A DNA stretch of 64,000 bases from positions 1 to 64,000 of the forward strand of contig NZ_CP092713.1 in assembly GCF_023983475.1 (NCBI RefSeq). Reading direction: 5' to 3'. Positions within the stretch are counted from its first letter, which is position 1. Each line of letters starts with the position of its first letter. A program made the position numbers and the translations under genes. The stretch comes from Aliivibrio fischeri ATCC 7744 = JCM 18803 = DSM 507. GTDB taxonomy: Bacteria; Pseudomonadota; Gammaproteobacteria; Enterobacterales; Vibrionaceae. The notes under the pieces are model-generated. The model was not told the origin of the DNA. It made no database searches and saw nothing but the letters and a program-made list of their open reading frames with translations. This document shows positions 18,997 through 28,744 of this stretch, piece after piece.

Positions 18997-19677
18997 ATGA
19001 AACTACTTATTATTGAAGATGAAACTAAAACAGGAGAATACCTAAAAAAGGGGTTAACAGAATCTGGCTATACTGTTGACCTATCACAAGATGGTGCTGA
19101 CGGTTTATATAACGCAACCACCAATCAATACGACTTAATCATCTTAGATGTCATGTTACCTAAGCTAAATGGTTGGCAAATTCTACAAACACTACGCAAT
19201 TGTGAAAATGATACGCCAATCATTATGCTCACCGCCAAAGATCAAATTGACGATAGAGTTAAAGGGTTTGAGTTAGGAGCAAATGATTACCTAATTAAAC
19301 CTTTTGCTTTTGCTGAACTAAAAGCTCGTGTTGAAAATGCGCTCAGAGCAAAATCAGTGATTTCGCAACCATCATCAAATGAGTTAGTTTTGCATGATTT
19401 AAAACTGGATCTATTAAAACGAACCGCAACAAGAAACCAAGATAATATTACCCTTACAGCAAAAGAATTTTCATTACTTGAGTTATTTATGCGTAAACAA
19501 GGGGAAGTATTATCAAGAACAACAATCGCCTCCCTGATTTGGGACATGAACTTTGATAGTGATACCAATGTCATTGATGTCGCGGTAAAACGACTCCGTT
19601 CTAAAATAGATAAACCCTACGACACCCCGCTGATTCATACCGTTCGTGGCATGGGTTATAAAATGGACGAATGCTAA
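18997..19677 (+). CDS. heavy-metal-type response regulator (CusR/CopR-like)
   Basis: A 226-residue OmpR-family regulator: receiver domain with E7/D8, phospho-acceptor D51 (IILDVMLPKLNGW) and K101; winged helix about 125-226 with the LLELFMRKQGEVLSRTTIAS and HTVRGMGYKM elements. The sequence style (KLLIIEDETKTGEYLKKGL) is that of CusR/CopR/PcoR regulators. The partner kinase follows 4 bases downstream. No copper or silver efflux gene is nearby, so the metal link is only a family inference. Confidence 0.82.
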   Translation: MKLLIIEDETKTGEYLKKGLTESGYTVDLSQDGADGLYNATTNQYDLIILDVMLPKLNGWQILQTLRNCENDTPIIMLTAKDQIDDRVKGFELGANDYLIKPFAFAELKARVENALRAKSVISQPSSNELVLHDLKLDLLKRTATRNQDNITLTAKEFSLLELFMRKQGEVLSRTTIASLIWDMNFDSDTNVIDVAVKRLRSKIDKPYDTPLIHTVRGMGYKMDEC

Positions 19678-19681
19678 TTAT

Positions 19682-21022
19682 ATGAAAAAACATTACTTAT
19701 CAATGAAACTAAAACTGACATTAATGTTTTTCTCTACTTCAGTATTTGTCTTTATTGGCTTAGGCTTTGCCATTCAATACCTTGTCCAATCTCATTTTTA
19801 TGAAGAAGACCTTCGTTTAATTAACGCCAATCGCACTTCCATTTTTGTTTTACTAGAAAATGAAGGTATAACCAGCAGTGAAATTTTTGCTTCCTTAAAA
19901 AGTCGTGGTATTAACATTTGGATTGCCAATGATAATGGCACCTTGACCCAAAATACCAATGTGATCCCAAATGACAGCGCCTTTAAACAATCAAAGAAAA
20001 TCAACGAATGGACTTATGCAGGAAGTACATTTCGAACACTCTACTACCCACTAGAAAACGAGAATAATTATACCGGACTGCTTATTGGTATTAATATTGA
20101 TCATCACATCGAGTTCAATAAGAGACTAAAAGGCATTTTAATATGGTCAATTAGTATCGCGAGCCTACTCTCTTTCATTTACAGCTTTATCATCGTAAAT
20201 ATGGGGTTTAAACCTCTGCAATATTTGCAAGAACGCATCAAACAAGTTCAGCCAAATAAGCTAAGTATTCGATTATCTGATGAACACTTACCCAACGAGT
20301 TGGTTGAGCTTGCAAAAATACAAAACCAGATGCTTGATAGATTAGAACTTGGGTTTGAACGACTCAGTGATTTTTCATCTGATATCGCTCATGAATTAAA
20401 AACGCCACTCTCAAATATTATGACTCAGACTCATGTCACCTTATCGCAGCCAAGAACACCTCATGAATATCAAGAGATCTTATCTTCAAACTTAGAAGAG
20501 TTAGAACGCATTAACAAAACAATTAACGATACCTTGTATCTTGCTAAATCTGAAAATGACTTACTATTAAAAGACAACATGCAATTAGATTTAGGACAAC
20601 TCTTCGCTCCTATTATTGAGTATTACAGCATTGTATCTGAAGAGACAGGAGTAACGATTCATCTCTCAGGGAATGGATCTCTTTGGGGTGATAAATCCAT
20701 GATTCAACGCGTAGCAAATAACCTACTCTCTAACGCTATACGTCACTCTGCACCCGATAGCGATATTCAAATTAAGATTGAGGAAAACCAAAGTAACATC
20801 ATGTTATCTATCTCAAATATAGGTGATGAGATTCCTGATAAAGATTTACCTTTTATTTTTGAACGCTTTTATCGAGCAGATAAATCCAGACAACATTCAA
20901 GTAGCACAGGAGCAGGCTTAGGCTTAACTATTGTGCGTTCAATTGTGAACCTACATAACGGCAATATTTCCGTCCAATCGGAAGGAAAGAAAACCACTTT
21001 TTTGCTTATCTTTCCTTTATAG
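19682..21022 (+). CDS. heavy-metal-type sensor histidine kinase (CusS-like)
   Basis: A 446-residue kinase from ATG at 19682 (an upstream in-frame start overlaps the regulator and is unlikely). Helix 1 is about residues 11-36, then a periplasmic domain of about 110 residues, helix 2 at about 151-173, and HAMP. H237 lies in FSSDIAHELKTPLSN; the ATPase has NLLSNAIRHS and GAGLGLTIV. The ALERISDFSSDIAHELKTPLSN style is characteristic of CusS/PcoS-type kinases (here ERLSDFSSDIAHELKTPL). The signal is unknown. Confidence 0.82.
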   Translation: MKKHYLSMKLKLTLMFFSTSVFVFIGLGFAIQYLVQSHFYEEDLRLINANRTSIFVLLENEGITSSEIFASLKSRGINIWIANDNGTLTQNTNVIPNDSAFKQSKKINEWTYAGSTFRTLYYPLENENNYTGLLIGINIDHHIEFNKRLKGILIWSISIASLLSFIYSFIIVNMGFKPLQYLQERIKQVQPNKLSIRLSDEHLPNELVELAKIQNQMLDRLELGFERLSDFSSDIAHELKTPLSNIMTQTHVTLSQPRTPHEYQEILSSNLEELERINKTINDTLYLAKSENDLLLKDNMQLDLGQLFAPIIEYYSIVSEETGVTIHLSGNGSLWGDKSMIQRVANNLLSNAIRHSAPDSDIQIKIEENQSNIMLSISNIGDEIPDKDLPFIFERFYRADKSRQHSSSTGAGLGLTIVRSIVNLHNGNISVQSEGKKTTFLLIFPL

Positions 21023-21039
21023 TTCTTAAATCAATGTGT

Positions 21040-21513
21040 CTATTTATTTGATTCTAATGCCAATAATTTTTCTTTAATATCAACACCACCAGCATATCCA
21101 GTGAGGCTACCATTTTTGCCAATCACTCGGTGGCAAGGAACGATAATAGAGATAGGGTTTTTGCCATTAGCTCCACCCACAGCTTGAGATGCTTTGGGAT
21201 TGCCGACTGCAATAGCAAGATCTTTGTAGCACCATGTTTCACCATATGGAATGGTTGTTAATGCTTTCCATACTTTATTTTGAAATTCAGTTCCTTTAGC
21301 CGCTAATGGAATAGAAAAATCACGACGCTCACCTCGAAAATACTCTTCTAACTGGATTACCGTTAATTTTAAAATTGGATGATCATCTGCTCGCGTTCCA
21401 AAATCACTTAATTCCATTTTATGGCTTTCAAACCAAACACCAAGTAAGCCATCATCATTCGCGTTAGCAGTCACAAGACCTAATGGACTTTCAAATTGAG
21501 TATAAACATTCAT
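21040..21513 (-). CDS. ogt: methylated-DNA--protein-cysteine methyltransferase
   Basis: A 157-residue Ogt/AdaC-type suicide repair protein. The active-site motif IVPCHRVIG places the acceptor at C127; the RAVG-like helix (SQAVGGANGKNP) and the C-terminal GYAGGVDIKEKLL are present. It transfers alkyl groups from O6-alkylguanine to itself in the cytoplasm. The length fits the single-domain form without an Ada regulatory domain. It lies 23 bases downstream of the arsR-type gene on the same strand, so the two are probably co-transcribed. Confidence 0.9.
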   Translation of the reverse strand: MNVYTQFESPLGLVTANANDDGLLGVWFESHKMELSDFGTRADDHPILKLTVIQLEEYFRGERRDFSIPLAAKGTEFQNKVWKALTTIPYGETWCYKDLAIAVGNPKASQAVGGANGKNPISIIVPCHRVIGKNGSLTGYAGGVDIKEKLLALESNK

Positions 21514-21536
21514 TTAATTATTCCTTTTTGTATTAA

Positions 21537-21848
21537 CTACTTATCCGCATTAGCTTCACTAGCTTCATCAAAACAGCATTCATCTTGCAAGAAATCAATC
21601 ACCGACGTGAGTTTTTCATACTCAGCAACACAAAATAAAGTACGCCCTTCCCGACGCTGTGTAATTAAGCCTGCAGAGACTAATCCTGATACATGATGTG
21701 ACAATGTAGAACCTGGAATATTCAATTTTTCTTGTAATCCACCCACTGCAATTCCTTGATAACCCGCACGTACAACCCCTTTATAAATAGCCAAACGTGT
21801 CGGATGTCCTAATTCTTTCAATGCTTTAGCAATAATTTCGATATCCAT
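21537..21848 (-). CDS. ArsR-family metalloid-type repressor
   Basis: A 103-residue winged-helix repressor (HPTRLAIYKGVVRAG, then the recognition helix GSTLSHHVSGLVSAGLI). It lacks the ELCVCDL metal site of classical ArsR but has C73 in the wing (LFCVAEY) and a C91-C92 pair near the C-terminus (DECCFDE), a possible trivalent-arsenical site. It is divergent from the ArsP-like permease and precedes ogt. Two identical-format palindromes lie between the divergent starts, so autoregulation and control of the permease are expected. Confidence 0.85.
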   Translation of the reverse strand: MDIEIIAKALKELGHPTRLAIYKGVVRAGYQGIAVGGLQEKLNIPGSTLSHHVSGLVSAGLITQRREGRTLFCVAEYEKLTSVIDFLQDECCFDEASEANADK

Positions 21849-21869
21849 TATTTATTCCTCATTAAATTT

Positions 21870-21893
21870 ATATTTCGATATTACTAGAAATAT
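21870..21893. promoter_or_regulatory. ArsR-type operator 1 (ATATTTC-N10-GAAATAT)
   Basis: A 7+7 perfect inverted repeat spaced by 10 bases, 22 bases upstream of the arsR-type start codon. The same arrangement recurs at 21919-21942, with centres 49 bases apart. It is the likely binding site for the repressor on its own promoter. Confidence 0.7.
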
Positions 21894-21918
21894 GTTGATC
21901 ATGCTAATTGAAAAGCGT

Positions 21919-21942
21919 ATATTTCGATTATTCCAGAAATAT
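21919..21942. promoter_or_regulatory. ArsR-type operator 2 (ATATTTC-N10-GAAATAT)
   Basis: A second copy of the 24-bp palindrome with identical arms, 15 bases upstream of the permease start codon, where a bound repressor would block transcription initiation or early elongation. Confidence 0.7.
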
Positions 21943-21956
21943 AGAGATTTAGAGTT

Positions 21957-22877
21957 ATGTTCACAATTACACAAGACATGGTGATGGACACCCTTAATAT
22001 GTTTGCATTTTTAGCCGCAGAGCTAACCGTGCTTTTCCTTTTAATTAGTTATCTAGTTGGCGTTTTGCAGGAGTATATTCCACCTTCAAAAATCCAAAGT
22101 ATCTTGAGTGGAAAAAATGGCAGAGGGTATTTTGTTGCGGGTTTATTAGGTGCTATTACTCCATTCTGCTCATGCTCAACGATCCCTTTTTTAAAAGGGT
22201 TACTTAGAGCAAAAGCGGGGTTTGGTACCATGATGGTATTCTTATTTGCAAGTCCACTACTTAACCCTATTATTATTGGGTTATTCGCGGTTACCTTCGG
22301 TATTAAAGTGACCGTTTTCTACTTTGCGATTGCAATGGGTGTATCGGTTATTGCTGGTTACTTATTAGAAAAACTCGGTTTTGAAGAATACGTAAAAGAA
22401 AGTGCTTACCTTGCACCCGAACCAAAATGCTGTGGTTCTACTTGTGGCGGAGAGAAAAAAGCACCTCAAAGCAAATGGATGAAAATTTGGAACAGCACGT
22501 GGAGTGATTTCAAAAAAGTATTACCTTACTTAATCGGCGGTATTGCTCTTGGTTCGATGATCTACGGTTTTATGCCAACAGAATTTGTCGCTAAAGTGGC
22601 AAGTGAAAATAACCCATTTGCTATTCCTGTAGCTGCAGTTATTGGTATTCCACTGTACATTCGAGCTGAAGCGGTTATCCCTCTGAGTGCGGCATTAGCA
22701 GCAAAAGGAATGAGTCTAGGGGCAGTTATGGCATTAATTATTGGCAGTGCTGGTGCAAGTTTAACTGAAGTAATTTTATTGAAATCTATCTTCAAAAACC
22801 AAATGATTATTGCCTTTCTAACTGTGATTTTAGGTATGGCAATGGGAGCCGGTTTCTTATACCAGTTTATCTTTTAA
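21957..22877 (+). CDS. arsP: ArsP-type permease (organoarsenical efflux candidate)
   Basis: A 306-residue membrane protein of the ArsP/DUF318 permease family with about eight helices. The hallmark TPFCSCSTIP motif supplies C71 and C73 near the start of a helix, and the cytoplasmic loop carries a second cysteine group (PKCCGSTCGG, C156, C157, C161). ArsP members export trivalent organoarsenicals using such cysteines; other members of the superfamily have unknown substrates. The divergent ArsR-type gene with shared operators supports a metalloid role. A terminator follows. Confidence 0.78.
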   Translation: MFTITQDMVMDTLNMFAFLAAELTVLFLLISYLVGVLQEYIPPSKIQSILSGKNGRGYFVAGLLGAITPFCSCSTIPFLKGLLRAKAGFGTMMVFLFASPLLNPIIIGLFAVTFGIKVTVFYFAIAMGVSVIAGYLLEKLGFEEYVKESAYLAPEPKCCGSTCGGEKKAPQSKWMKIWNSTWSDFKKVLPYLIGGIALGSMIYGFMPTEFVAKVASENNPFAIPVAAVIGIPLYIRAEAVIPLSAALAAKGMSLGAVMALIIGSAGASLTEVILLKSIFKNQMIIAFLTVILGMAMGAGFLYQFIF

Positions 22878-22915
22878 GATACTCTGGCATTAAAAGACAT
22901 TACATAATAAAAATC

Positions 22916-22948
22916 AGCCATATCAGATCCTCTTGATATGGCTTTTTA
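22916..22948 (+). terminator. terminator of the arsP-like gene
   Basis: AGCCATATCA and TGATATGGCT form a 10-bp stem with an 8-base loop, followed by TTTTT. Confidence 0.85.
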
Positions 22949-23093
22949 CCTTTGATTACCATTCAATAGAACGTATTGGCCTTTCATAACTAATTTTTTG
23001 ATAACACTAACGGTTACTCTTTCTTAATTCCAATTCCACTTATTTCCGCGCTACACTTATTAATAAGCATAAGTCCATTAAGAGAGATCGGAT

Positions 23094-23618
23094 ATGAAAA
23101 TTCAAAATATAGATAAAGATACTTACCGAAAGAAAACCAATCTTGTAATGGTGTCTTTTGTTGCTTTACTTGCAGCTCTTGCTATTTTATTTGGATCCAT
23201 TCTGATTGCATTTTTGGGTTTTGAAGGTGTGACAGAATCAGGATCTACAGGTAACTTTCACCTCAATGTTTTAGGCGTCATCTTAAGTCTCATCGCCACT
23301 TCTTTCATTATGAATAAAGTTAAAACTTACCCATACTTCGATGACATTATGTATGTTTGGAAACTAAAACAGCTCCATCATCGTATTTACCGAAAACTTG
23401 CAGCGATAAAGACAAAAGCAGAGCAAAATGACCATGATTCACTATTAATACTTGCCTTCTATTATACAACTCAAAAGCAAGTATTCATTTTGGATAACAA
23501 TACACTTACGATTACTTCAGTTCAGAAAAGCATAAATGAACTATATGAAAAAGCAGCTGAAATTAATTTTGGTATTGATCTGAACGATTTCAATATCGAC
23601 TTATTGAATAAGTATTAA
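23094..23618 (+). CDS. DUF3087-like membrane protein
   Basis: A 174-residue protein beginning MKIQNIDKDTYRKKTNLVMV, with two membrane helices (about 18-42 and 56-74) and a soluble helical C-terminal domain of about 100 residues. The IDKDTYRKKTN opening matches what I recall of DUF3087 proteins of marine gammaproteobacteria. GAGAGATCGG provides the ribosome site. It stands alone. Function unknown. Confidence 0.65.
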   Translation: MKIQNIDKDTYRKKTNLVMVSFVALLAALAILFGSILIAFLGFEGVTESGSTGNFHLNVLGVILSLIATSFIMNKVKTYPYFDDIMYVWKLKQLHHRIYRKLAAIKTKAEQNDHDSLLILAFYYTTQKQVFILDNNTLTITSVQKSINELYEKAAEINFGIDLNDFNIDLLNKY

Positions 23619-23768
23619 CCTCGATAAAAACATGGTTAATATTCAGATATCAAACTGTTACAAGATATGTTTTAATTCTCATGAGTCCTATAAACAAGCT
23701 ATTAATCATATAAATACTTAGAAAGTAGATTAAACGGCTATCACATTACAACATAAATAAGGAACGAC

Positions 23769-24647
23769 ATGGAAATCACTAATGTTAGCTTTATCGGTTT
23801 AGGCGTTATGGGCTACCCAATGGCTCGTCACCTTCAAAATGCAGGTTATTCTACAACGGTTTATAATCGTACCGAAGCGAAAGCAAAGCTGTGGGCAGAA
23901 GAATATAAAGGACAGTCCGCTTCGACGCCACGTGAAGCCTCTGAAGGCTCAGATATCGTATTCGTTTGTGTTGGAAATGATGACGATGTCCGTAGCGTGA
24001 TTTATGGCGACGATGGCATTCTTGCAGGATTAAAACCTGGTGCTATATTAGTGGATAACACCACAACATCAGCGACACTAGCAATCGAATTAGCAAAAGC
24101 CTGTGAAGATCAAGGTAATCACTTTATTGATGCTCCTGTCTCTGGAGGACAAGCTGGTGCTGAAAATGGTGTATTAACCGTAATGTGCGGTGGTAATGAA
24201 GCGGCTTTCAATATCGCAAAACCAGTTATTCAAAGTTTTGCAAAAGCCATTACACTTCTTGGTGAAAACGGCCAAGGGCAACGCTGTAAAATGGCAAACC
24301 AGATCTGTATTGCTGGTGTATTAAAAGGATTAAGTGAAGCATTGATCCTTGCTGAAAAATCCAACCTAGATATTGACCTTGTCGTTGAAACATTAAAACA
24401 CGGAGCAGCAGGCTCATGGCAAATGGAAAACCGCGCAAGCACCATGGCTCAGAATAAATTCGATTTTGGTTTTGCAATCGACTGGATGAGAAAAGATCTT
24501 GGTATTTGCCTAGATGAAGCGAAAGCTAATGGTATTTCACTTCCATTAACAGAAGAAGTAGATAAAGAGTATCAAAGTTTACAAGAACAAGGCTTAGGCA
24601 GAATGGATACATCTGTCTTGATTAAAGCCGTTAAAAATAAAATTTAA
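23769..24647 (+). CDS. NAD(P)-dependent beta-hydroxyacid dehydrogenase (HIBADH/GarR family)
   Basis: A 292-residue cytosolic oxidoreductase. The N-terminal Rossmann domain has GLGVMGYPMARHL at 10-22. The substrate-binding signature DAPVSGGQAGAENGVLTVMCGG lies near 122-143, and the catalytic lysine is in the GQRCKMANQI motif. The family includes 3-hydroxyisobutyrate dehydrogenase, tartronate semialdehyde reductase and succinic semialdehyde reductase; the substrate here is unknown. AAGGAACGAC precedes the start. Single gene, ending near a palindromic terminator. Confidence 0.85.
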   Translation: MEITNVSFIGLGVMGYPMARHLQNAGYSTTVYNRTEAKAKLWAEEYKGQSASTPREASEGSDIVFVCVGNDDDVRSVIYGDDGILAGLKPGAILVDNTTTSATLAIELAKACEDQGNHFIDAPVSGGQAGAENGVLTVMCGGNEAAFNIAKPVIQSFAKAITLLGENGQGQRCKMANQICIAGVLKGLSEALILAEKSNLDIDLVVETLKHGAAGSWQMENRASTMAQNKFDFGFAIDWMRKDLGICLDEAKANGISLPLTEEVDKEYQSLQEQGLGRMDTSVLIKAVKNKI

Positions 24648-24680
24648 GTTTATATCAACCCATATAAACATGAAGACATA

Positions 24681-24707
24681 AAAAAAGGAGATCATATGAT
24701 CTCCTTT
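24681..24707 (-). terminator. perfect-palindrome terminator, minus-oriented
   Basis: A 24-bp perfect palindrome (AAAGGAGATCAT and its complement, 24684-24707) is preceded by A6 on the plus strand, so the T tract is on the minus strand. It serves the chemoreceptor operon coming from the right and may also stop the dehydrogenase transcript. Confidence 0.7.
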
Positions 24708-24753
24708 CTAGTTTCTAGTTTCTAGTTTCTAGTTTCTAGTTTCTAGTTTCTAG
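24705..24753. repeat. seven perfect copies of the heptamer TTTCTAG
   Basis: Forty-nine bases consist of seven uninterrupted TTTCTAG units, overlapping the right arm of the terminator palindrome and lying 33 bases beyond the chemoreceptor stop codon. CTAG is normally scarce in enteric-type genomes. Perfect repetition suggests a recent slippage-prone tract whose copy number may differ among strains. Confidence 0.95.
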
Positions 24754-24785
24754 TACACACTAGTTCAATTCAATGACTCGTCAAA

Positions 24786-26411
24786 TTACACTTTAAAGCG
24801 TGATAGAGACTGCTGAAGAGTAGAAGCCAATTGCGCTAACTCAACACTTGATTGAGCCGTTTGCTCTGCGCCTAGTGCAACTTCGCTTGCCGATAGGCTC
24901 ATGCTTTGAATGTTGCGACCAAGTTCTTCTGTTACTGAGTCTTGTTGGCTACATGCACTTGCAATTTGAATGCTCGTATCCGTTACTTTCATCATGGTTT
25001 CTTCAATCATTTGAATTGAGTTACCCGTTTGAACACTTTGCTCTACACAAACACGGATCTTAGAGCAACTTTGATCTGTCGCTGATTTAGCATGTGCAGC
25101 ACTTGCTTGTAACTTCTCAATAATTTCAACGATTTCACTTGTTGATGATTGAGTACGACCAGCAAGAGAGCGAACTTCATCAGCAACAACCGCAAAACCA
25201 CGACCTTGCTCACCAGCACGTGCCGCTTCAATCGCTGCATTCAATGCTAATAGGTTTGTTTGATCTGCGATACCACGAATAACTTCAACAACTACGCTGA
25301 TGTTATTTGATTCGCGCTCTAATTCTTCAACCAACTCACCTGCTTGCTCGATATCACGAGAAACAATCTGAATTTGCTCAATGTTAGATTGAACGTCTTG
25401 GTTACCTTGCTTGGCTTCTTCTGACGCTTCTAGGGCAGACGTTGAGGCTGTTTCAGTGTTGTTTGCCACTTCTGCAACCGTTGCCTTCATCTCTTCCATT
25501 GCAGCGGCAACCATTGTGATGTCTGATTGCTGTTGTTGCATTCCACGTGAAGATTGCTCTGAAATCGCACTCATCTCTTCAACCGCTGCTGAAAGTTGAG
25601 TAACAGCAGAAATCGTATCTTCAATCAAAATACGTAATTGATGCTGCATTTCAATGTTAGTATCCGCTAACGCACCTAACTCATCATTACCAATTTCACT
25701 ACGACGAAGTTCAAACGTTAAATCACCCGCAGCAATAGCTTTAGACTGTTCAACCACTAAGTTTAATGGACGACAAATTTGACGAGCTAAGAAGAAAGTA
25801 ATAAAGATCATAAATGCGATTAATGCACTAAAAGATACTTTAGTCGCCAACGTTACACTATTAACGCTACTCATGATTGATTGGCGATTATTACTAACAA
25901 AACTAAGGTTTTTTTGAACTAACCCATCCATTGCTGCGCCAACTTCTTCAAATTGAGAGAAAGAATCCAACAATTCCTGTTGGGCTAACTTAAGATCTTT
26001 ATTCGCAACTAAGCCGTTAAATTCTTTTAGTTCAGTTAAATACTTATTCCAACCATTTGCAACACGATCAAAAACACGACGCTCATCAGCACTTGCAACC
26101 GTTGCTTCATATGCATCAAGGTCAGATTGAATTTGTGTTTTTTGTTTCGACAAGGTTGATAATAAAGTTGGTAAATCTTTTTCTTGATATGTTAATGCTG
26201 CGTATTGGTTACGACGGTACGCATTCATTTCATAATATACGTCTTCAACCGATAACACACTTGGAACAGTAGAATCAGTAAAGTTAATAACTTCTGACTC
26301 TACTTTATTTAATTCTTGTAATAGGAAAAAAGCAAACGCAATCATCACCAAACCAATGGCAGAAAAGACAACTGCAATTTTCTTTTGCACTGCTAAATTT
26401 TTGTAACTCAT
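24786..26411 (-). CDS. methyl-accepting chemotaxis protein, paralogue 1
   Basis: A 541-residue chemoreceptor: helix 1 about 10-32, periplasmic four-helix-bundle-type ligand domain about 33-188, helix 2 about 189-211, HAMP about 212-265, then the cytoplasmic signalling hairpin. Its tip is intact ([30 protein letters not shown]). It signals through CheW/CheA. No C-terminal pentapeptide tether is present. From the second helix on it is almost identical to the neighbour at 26873, while the ligand domains differ, implying different ligands. A terminator palindrome follows the repeat tract. Confidence 0.92.
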   Translation of the reverse strand: MSYKNLAVQKKIAVVFSAIGLVMIAFAFFLLQELNKVESEVINFTDSTVPSVLSVEDVYYEMNAYRRNQYAALTYQEKDLPTLLSTLSKQKTQIQSDLDAYEATVASADERRVFDRVANGWNKYLTELKEFNGLVANKDLKLAQQELLDSFSQFEEVGAAMDGLVQKNLSFVSNNRQSIMSSVNSVTLATKVSFSALIAFMIFITFFLARQICRPLNLVVEQSKAIAAGDLTFELRRSEIGNDELGALADTNIEMQHQLRILIEDTISAVTQLSAAVEEMSAISEQSSRGMQQQQSDITMVAAAMEEMKATVAEVANNTETASTSALEASEEAKQGNQDVQSNIEQIQIVSRDIEQAGELVEELERESNNISVVVEVIRGIADQTNLLALNAAIEAARAGEQGRGFAVVADEVRSLAGRTQSSTSEIVEIIEKLQASAAHAKSATDQSCSKIRVCVEQSVQTGNSIQMIEETMMKVTDTSIQIASACSQQDSVTEELGRNIQSMSLSASEVALGAEQTAQSSVELAQLASTLQQSLSRFKV

Positions 26412-26689
26412 GATGTTTTACAACCTTATAAATTATTCTTCTCACTCGTTCCATGAGCATTACTATTTTGAACTAATAAATTAGCTCATCTGCGAACGTT
26501 ATCGGCAGATAGGCGAGAAAATAAAATAAAATACGTAAAAAGTCACACGGTTTTATAATTGCAATAAAAGTTAAAAAAATTAAAGAGTTATTAAATTTTG
26601 CAACAGGCAAACCATTGCATTTTTGAAATGATAAAAAAGGTAAGTAAGGTGTTATTTATAAAGGTAACAATTTACCCAAATTCAATACA

Positions 26690-26750
26690 AAAATGTGAAA
26701 TGACTTTCACTCTAGCTCAAAAGTCAAAATTATACCGCCAACAAACAAGA
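26690..26750 (-). pseudogene. fossil of the nfeD 3' end upstream of paralogue 1
   Basis: The intergenic DNA between chemoreceptors 1 and 2 (26412-26872) contains, on the minus strand, GGCGGTATAATTTTGAC followed by an AGTCATTTCAC stretch. This aligns with the last codons of nfeD at 30306-30350 and what follows them (GATGGTATTATTTTGAC...). It has no reading frame of its own. The rest of the gap is AT-rich promoter-type DNA. Confidence 0.55.
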
Positions 26751-26820
26751 CGCTAATGTTTTTTTTGAAAAAAATTTTTTATTCATTCCTTCTATTATTA
26801 TTGATTTCCTATGGACTCAT

Positions 26821-26852
26821 AAAAAAAGTGATGACATTTGCCATCACTTTGC
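26821..26852 (-). terminator. terminator of chemoreceptor 2
   Basis: AAAGTGATG and CATCACTTT form a 9-bp stem with an 8-base loop, and A7 on the plus strand gives a T7 tract on the minus strand right after the stem. Confidence 0.85.
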
Positions 26853-26872
26853 TCTTTAAACTCAATCAAAAA

Positions 26873-28498
26873 TTAAACTTTAAAGTACGATAAAGAAGTT
26901 TGTAATTTATTTGCTAACTGCGCTAATTCAACACTTGATTGAGCCGTTTGCTCTGCGCCTAGTGCAACTTCACTTGCCGATAGGCTCATGCTTTGAATGT
27001 TGCGACCAAGTTCTTCTGTTACTGAGTCTTGTTGGCTACATGCACTTGCAATTTGAATACTCGTGTCCGTTACTTTCATCATGGTTTCTTCAATCATTTG
27101 AATTGAGTTACCCGTTTGAACACTTTGCTCTACACACACACGGATCTTAGAACAACTTTGATCTGTCGCTGATTTAGCGTGTGCAGCACTTGCTTGTAAC
27201 TTCTCAATGATTTCAACGATTTCACTTGTTGATGATTGAGTACGACCAGCAAGAGAGCGAACTTCATCGGCAACAACCGCGAAACCACGACCTTGCTCAC
27301 CAGCACGTGCCGCTTCAATCGCTGCATTCAATGCTAATAGGTTTGTTTGGTCTGCAATGCCACGAATAACTTCAACAACTACGCTGATGTTATTTGATTC
27401 GCGCTCTAACTCTTCAACCAATTCACCTGCTTGCTCAATATCACGAGAAACAATCTGAATTTGCTCAATGTTAGATTGAACGTCTTGGTTACCTTGCTTC
27501 GCTTCTTCTGACGCTTCTAGAGCAGACGTTGATGCTGTTTCAGTGTTGTTTGCTACATCAGCAACTGTTGCCTTCATTTCTTCCATTGCAGCGGCAACCA
27601 TAGTGATATCTGATTGCTGTTGTTGCATGCCACGTGAAGATTGCTCAGAGATCGCACTCATTTCTTCAACCGCAGCTGAAAGTTGAGTTACCGCAGAAAT
27701 CGTATCTTCAATTAAAATACGTAATTGGTTCTGCATCTCAATATTAGTATCAGCCAATGCACCTAATTCATCATTACCAATTTCTTCACGATTAAGTTTA
27801 AACGTTAAATCACCCGATGCTATGGCTTTAGATTGCTCAACAACTAAGTTCAATGGGCGACAAATTTGGCGAGCTAAAAAGAAAGTAACAAAGATCATAA
27901 ATGCTATTAATGCACTGAATGAGACTTTTGTTGCCATCGTTACACTATCAACACTACGCATAATTGAGGTACGGTTGTTCGCAACAAAACCTAAATTAGT
28001 TTCAACCAAAGCATCCATCGCATCACCTAATTCAAGAAACTGTGTAATAGATTTAGAAAGCTCTAATTGTGCTTGCTCAATATCTCTATTTTGAATCAAC
28101 ACTGGGAAGTTTTTTAAAAGATCTTCATACTTTCTCCAATGTGTTAAAACGCGATCAAAGACACGACGTTCATTATCACTACTTACCGTACTTTCATATT
28201 TTGCTAACTCAGCATTTATCATACTTTCCTGAGATGCCAATGTCGCAATCAAGTTTGGTAAATCTTCTTGCTTAAGTGTTAACCCGGCATATTGATTACG
28301 TCGATGCGTATTCATATCAAAATACAAATTCTCAACAGAAATAACACTAGGGACCGTTGAATCAGCAAAGTTAATAACCCTCTCTTCAACTTTATTTAAT
28401 TCCTGCAATAAAAAAGTAGCAAATGCTACAATTACTAATGCAATAACTAAAAATACAGCGGCAATTTTATTGCGAACCGCTAAATTCTTATAACTCAT
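26873..28498 (-). CDS. methyl-accepting chemotaxis protein, paralogue 2
   Basis: A 541-residue chemoreceptor with the same architecture as the gene at 24786: helix, ligand domain about 33-188, helix, HAMP, intact signalling hairpin. From about residue 190 onward the two proteins differ at only a handful of positions (for example KLNREE against ELRRSE in HAMP), but the ligand domains are clearly diverged ([20 protein letters not shown] here). This pattern points to duplication with later conversion of the signalling half. It has its own terminator and its own upstream region with an nfeD fossil. Confidence 0.92.
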   Translation of the reverse strand: MSYKNLAVRNKIAAVFLVIALVIVAFATFLLQELNKVEERVINFADSTVPSVISVENLYFDMNTHRRNQYAGLTLKQEDLPNLIATLASQESMINAELAKYESTVSSDNERRVFDRVLTHWRKYEDLLKNFPVLIQNRDIEQAQLELSKSITQFLELGDAMDALVETNLGFVANNRTSIMRSVDSVTMATKVSFSALIAFMIFVTFFLARQICRPLNLVVEQSKAIASGDLTFKLNREEIGNDELGALADTNIEMQNQLRILIEDTISAVTQLSAAVEEMSAISEQSSRGMQQQQSDITMVAAAMEEMKATVADVANNTETASTSALEASEEAKQGNQDVQSNIEQIQIVSRDIEQAGELVEELERESNNISVVVEVIRGIADQTNLLALNAAIEAARAGEQGRGFAVVADEVRSLAGRTQSSTSEIVEIIEKLQASAAHAKSATDQSCSKIRVCVEQSVQTGNSIQMIEETMMKVTDTSIQIASACSQQDSVTEELGRNIQSMSLSASEVALGAEQTAQSSVELAQLANKLQTSLSYFKV

Positions 28499-28744
28499 AA
28501 TTCACGACCTTTGGATTAATTTATATTTTTATTGTCATTATTTTTATTAGGTATCTGACAAGGGCGCGGAAGGTATACGAAATGATCATAAAAGTACATC
28601 AAATTATAAATATGATAAATATCAATAATTACAGCAAATTAGGGGTGGATATTAATCCAGTTAAGGCATTGAGGCAGGCTTGTAAAAAATGTGAACAATT
28701 TATCATATCGAATATAATAAATTATCCACTTTAGATAATATAAT

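Noticed and set aside
24705-24753. CRISPR or direct-repeat array
   Set aside because: The repeats are 7-base units in direct contact, with no spacers and no cas genes nearby.
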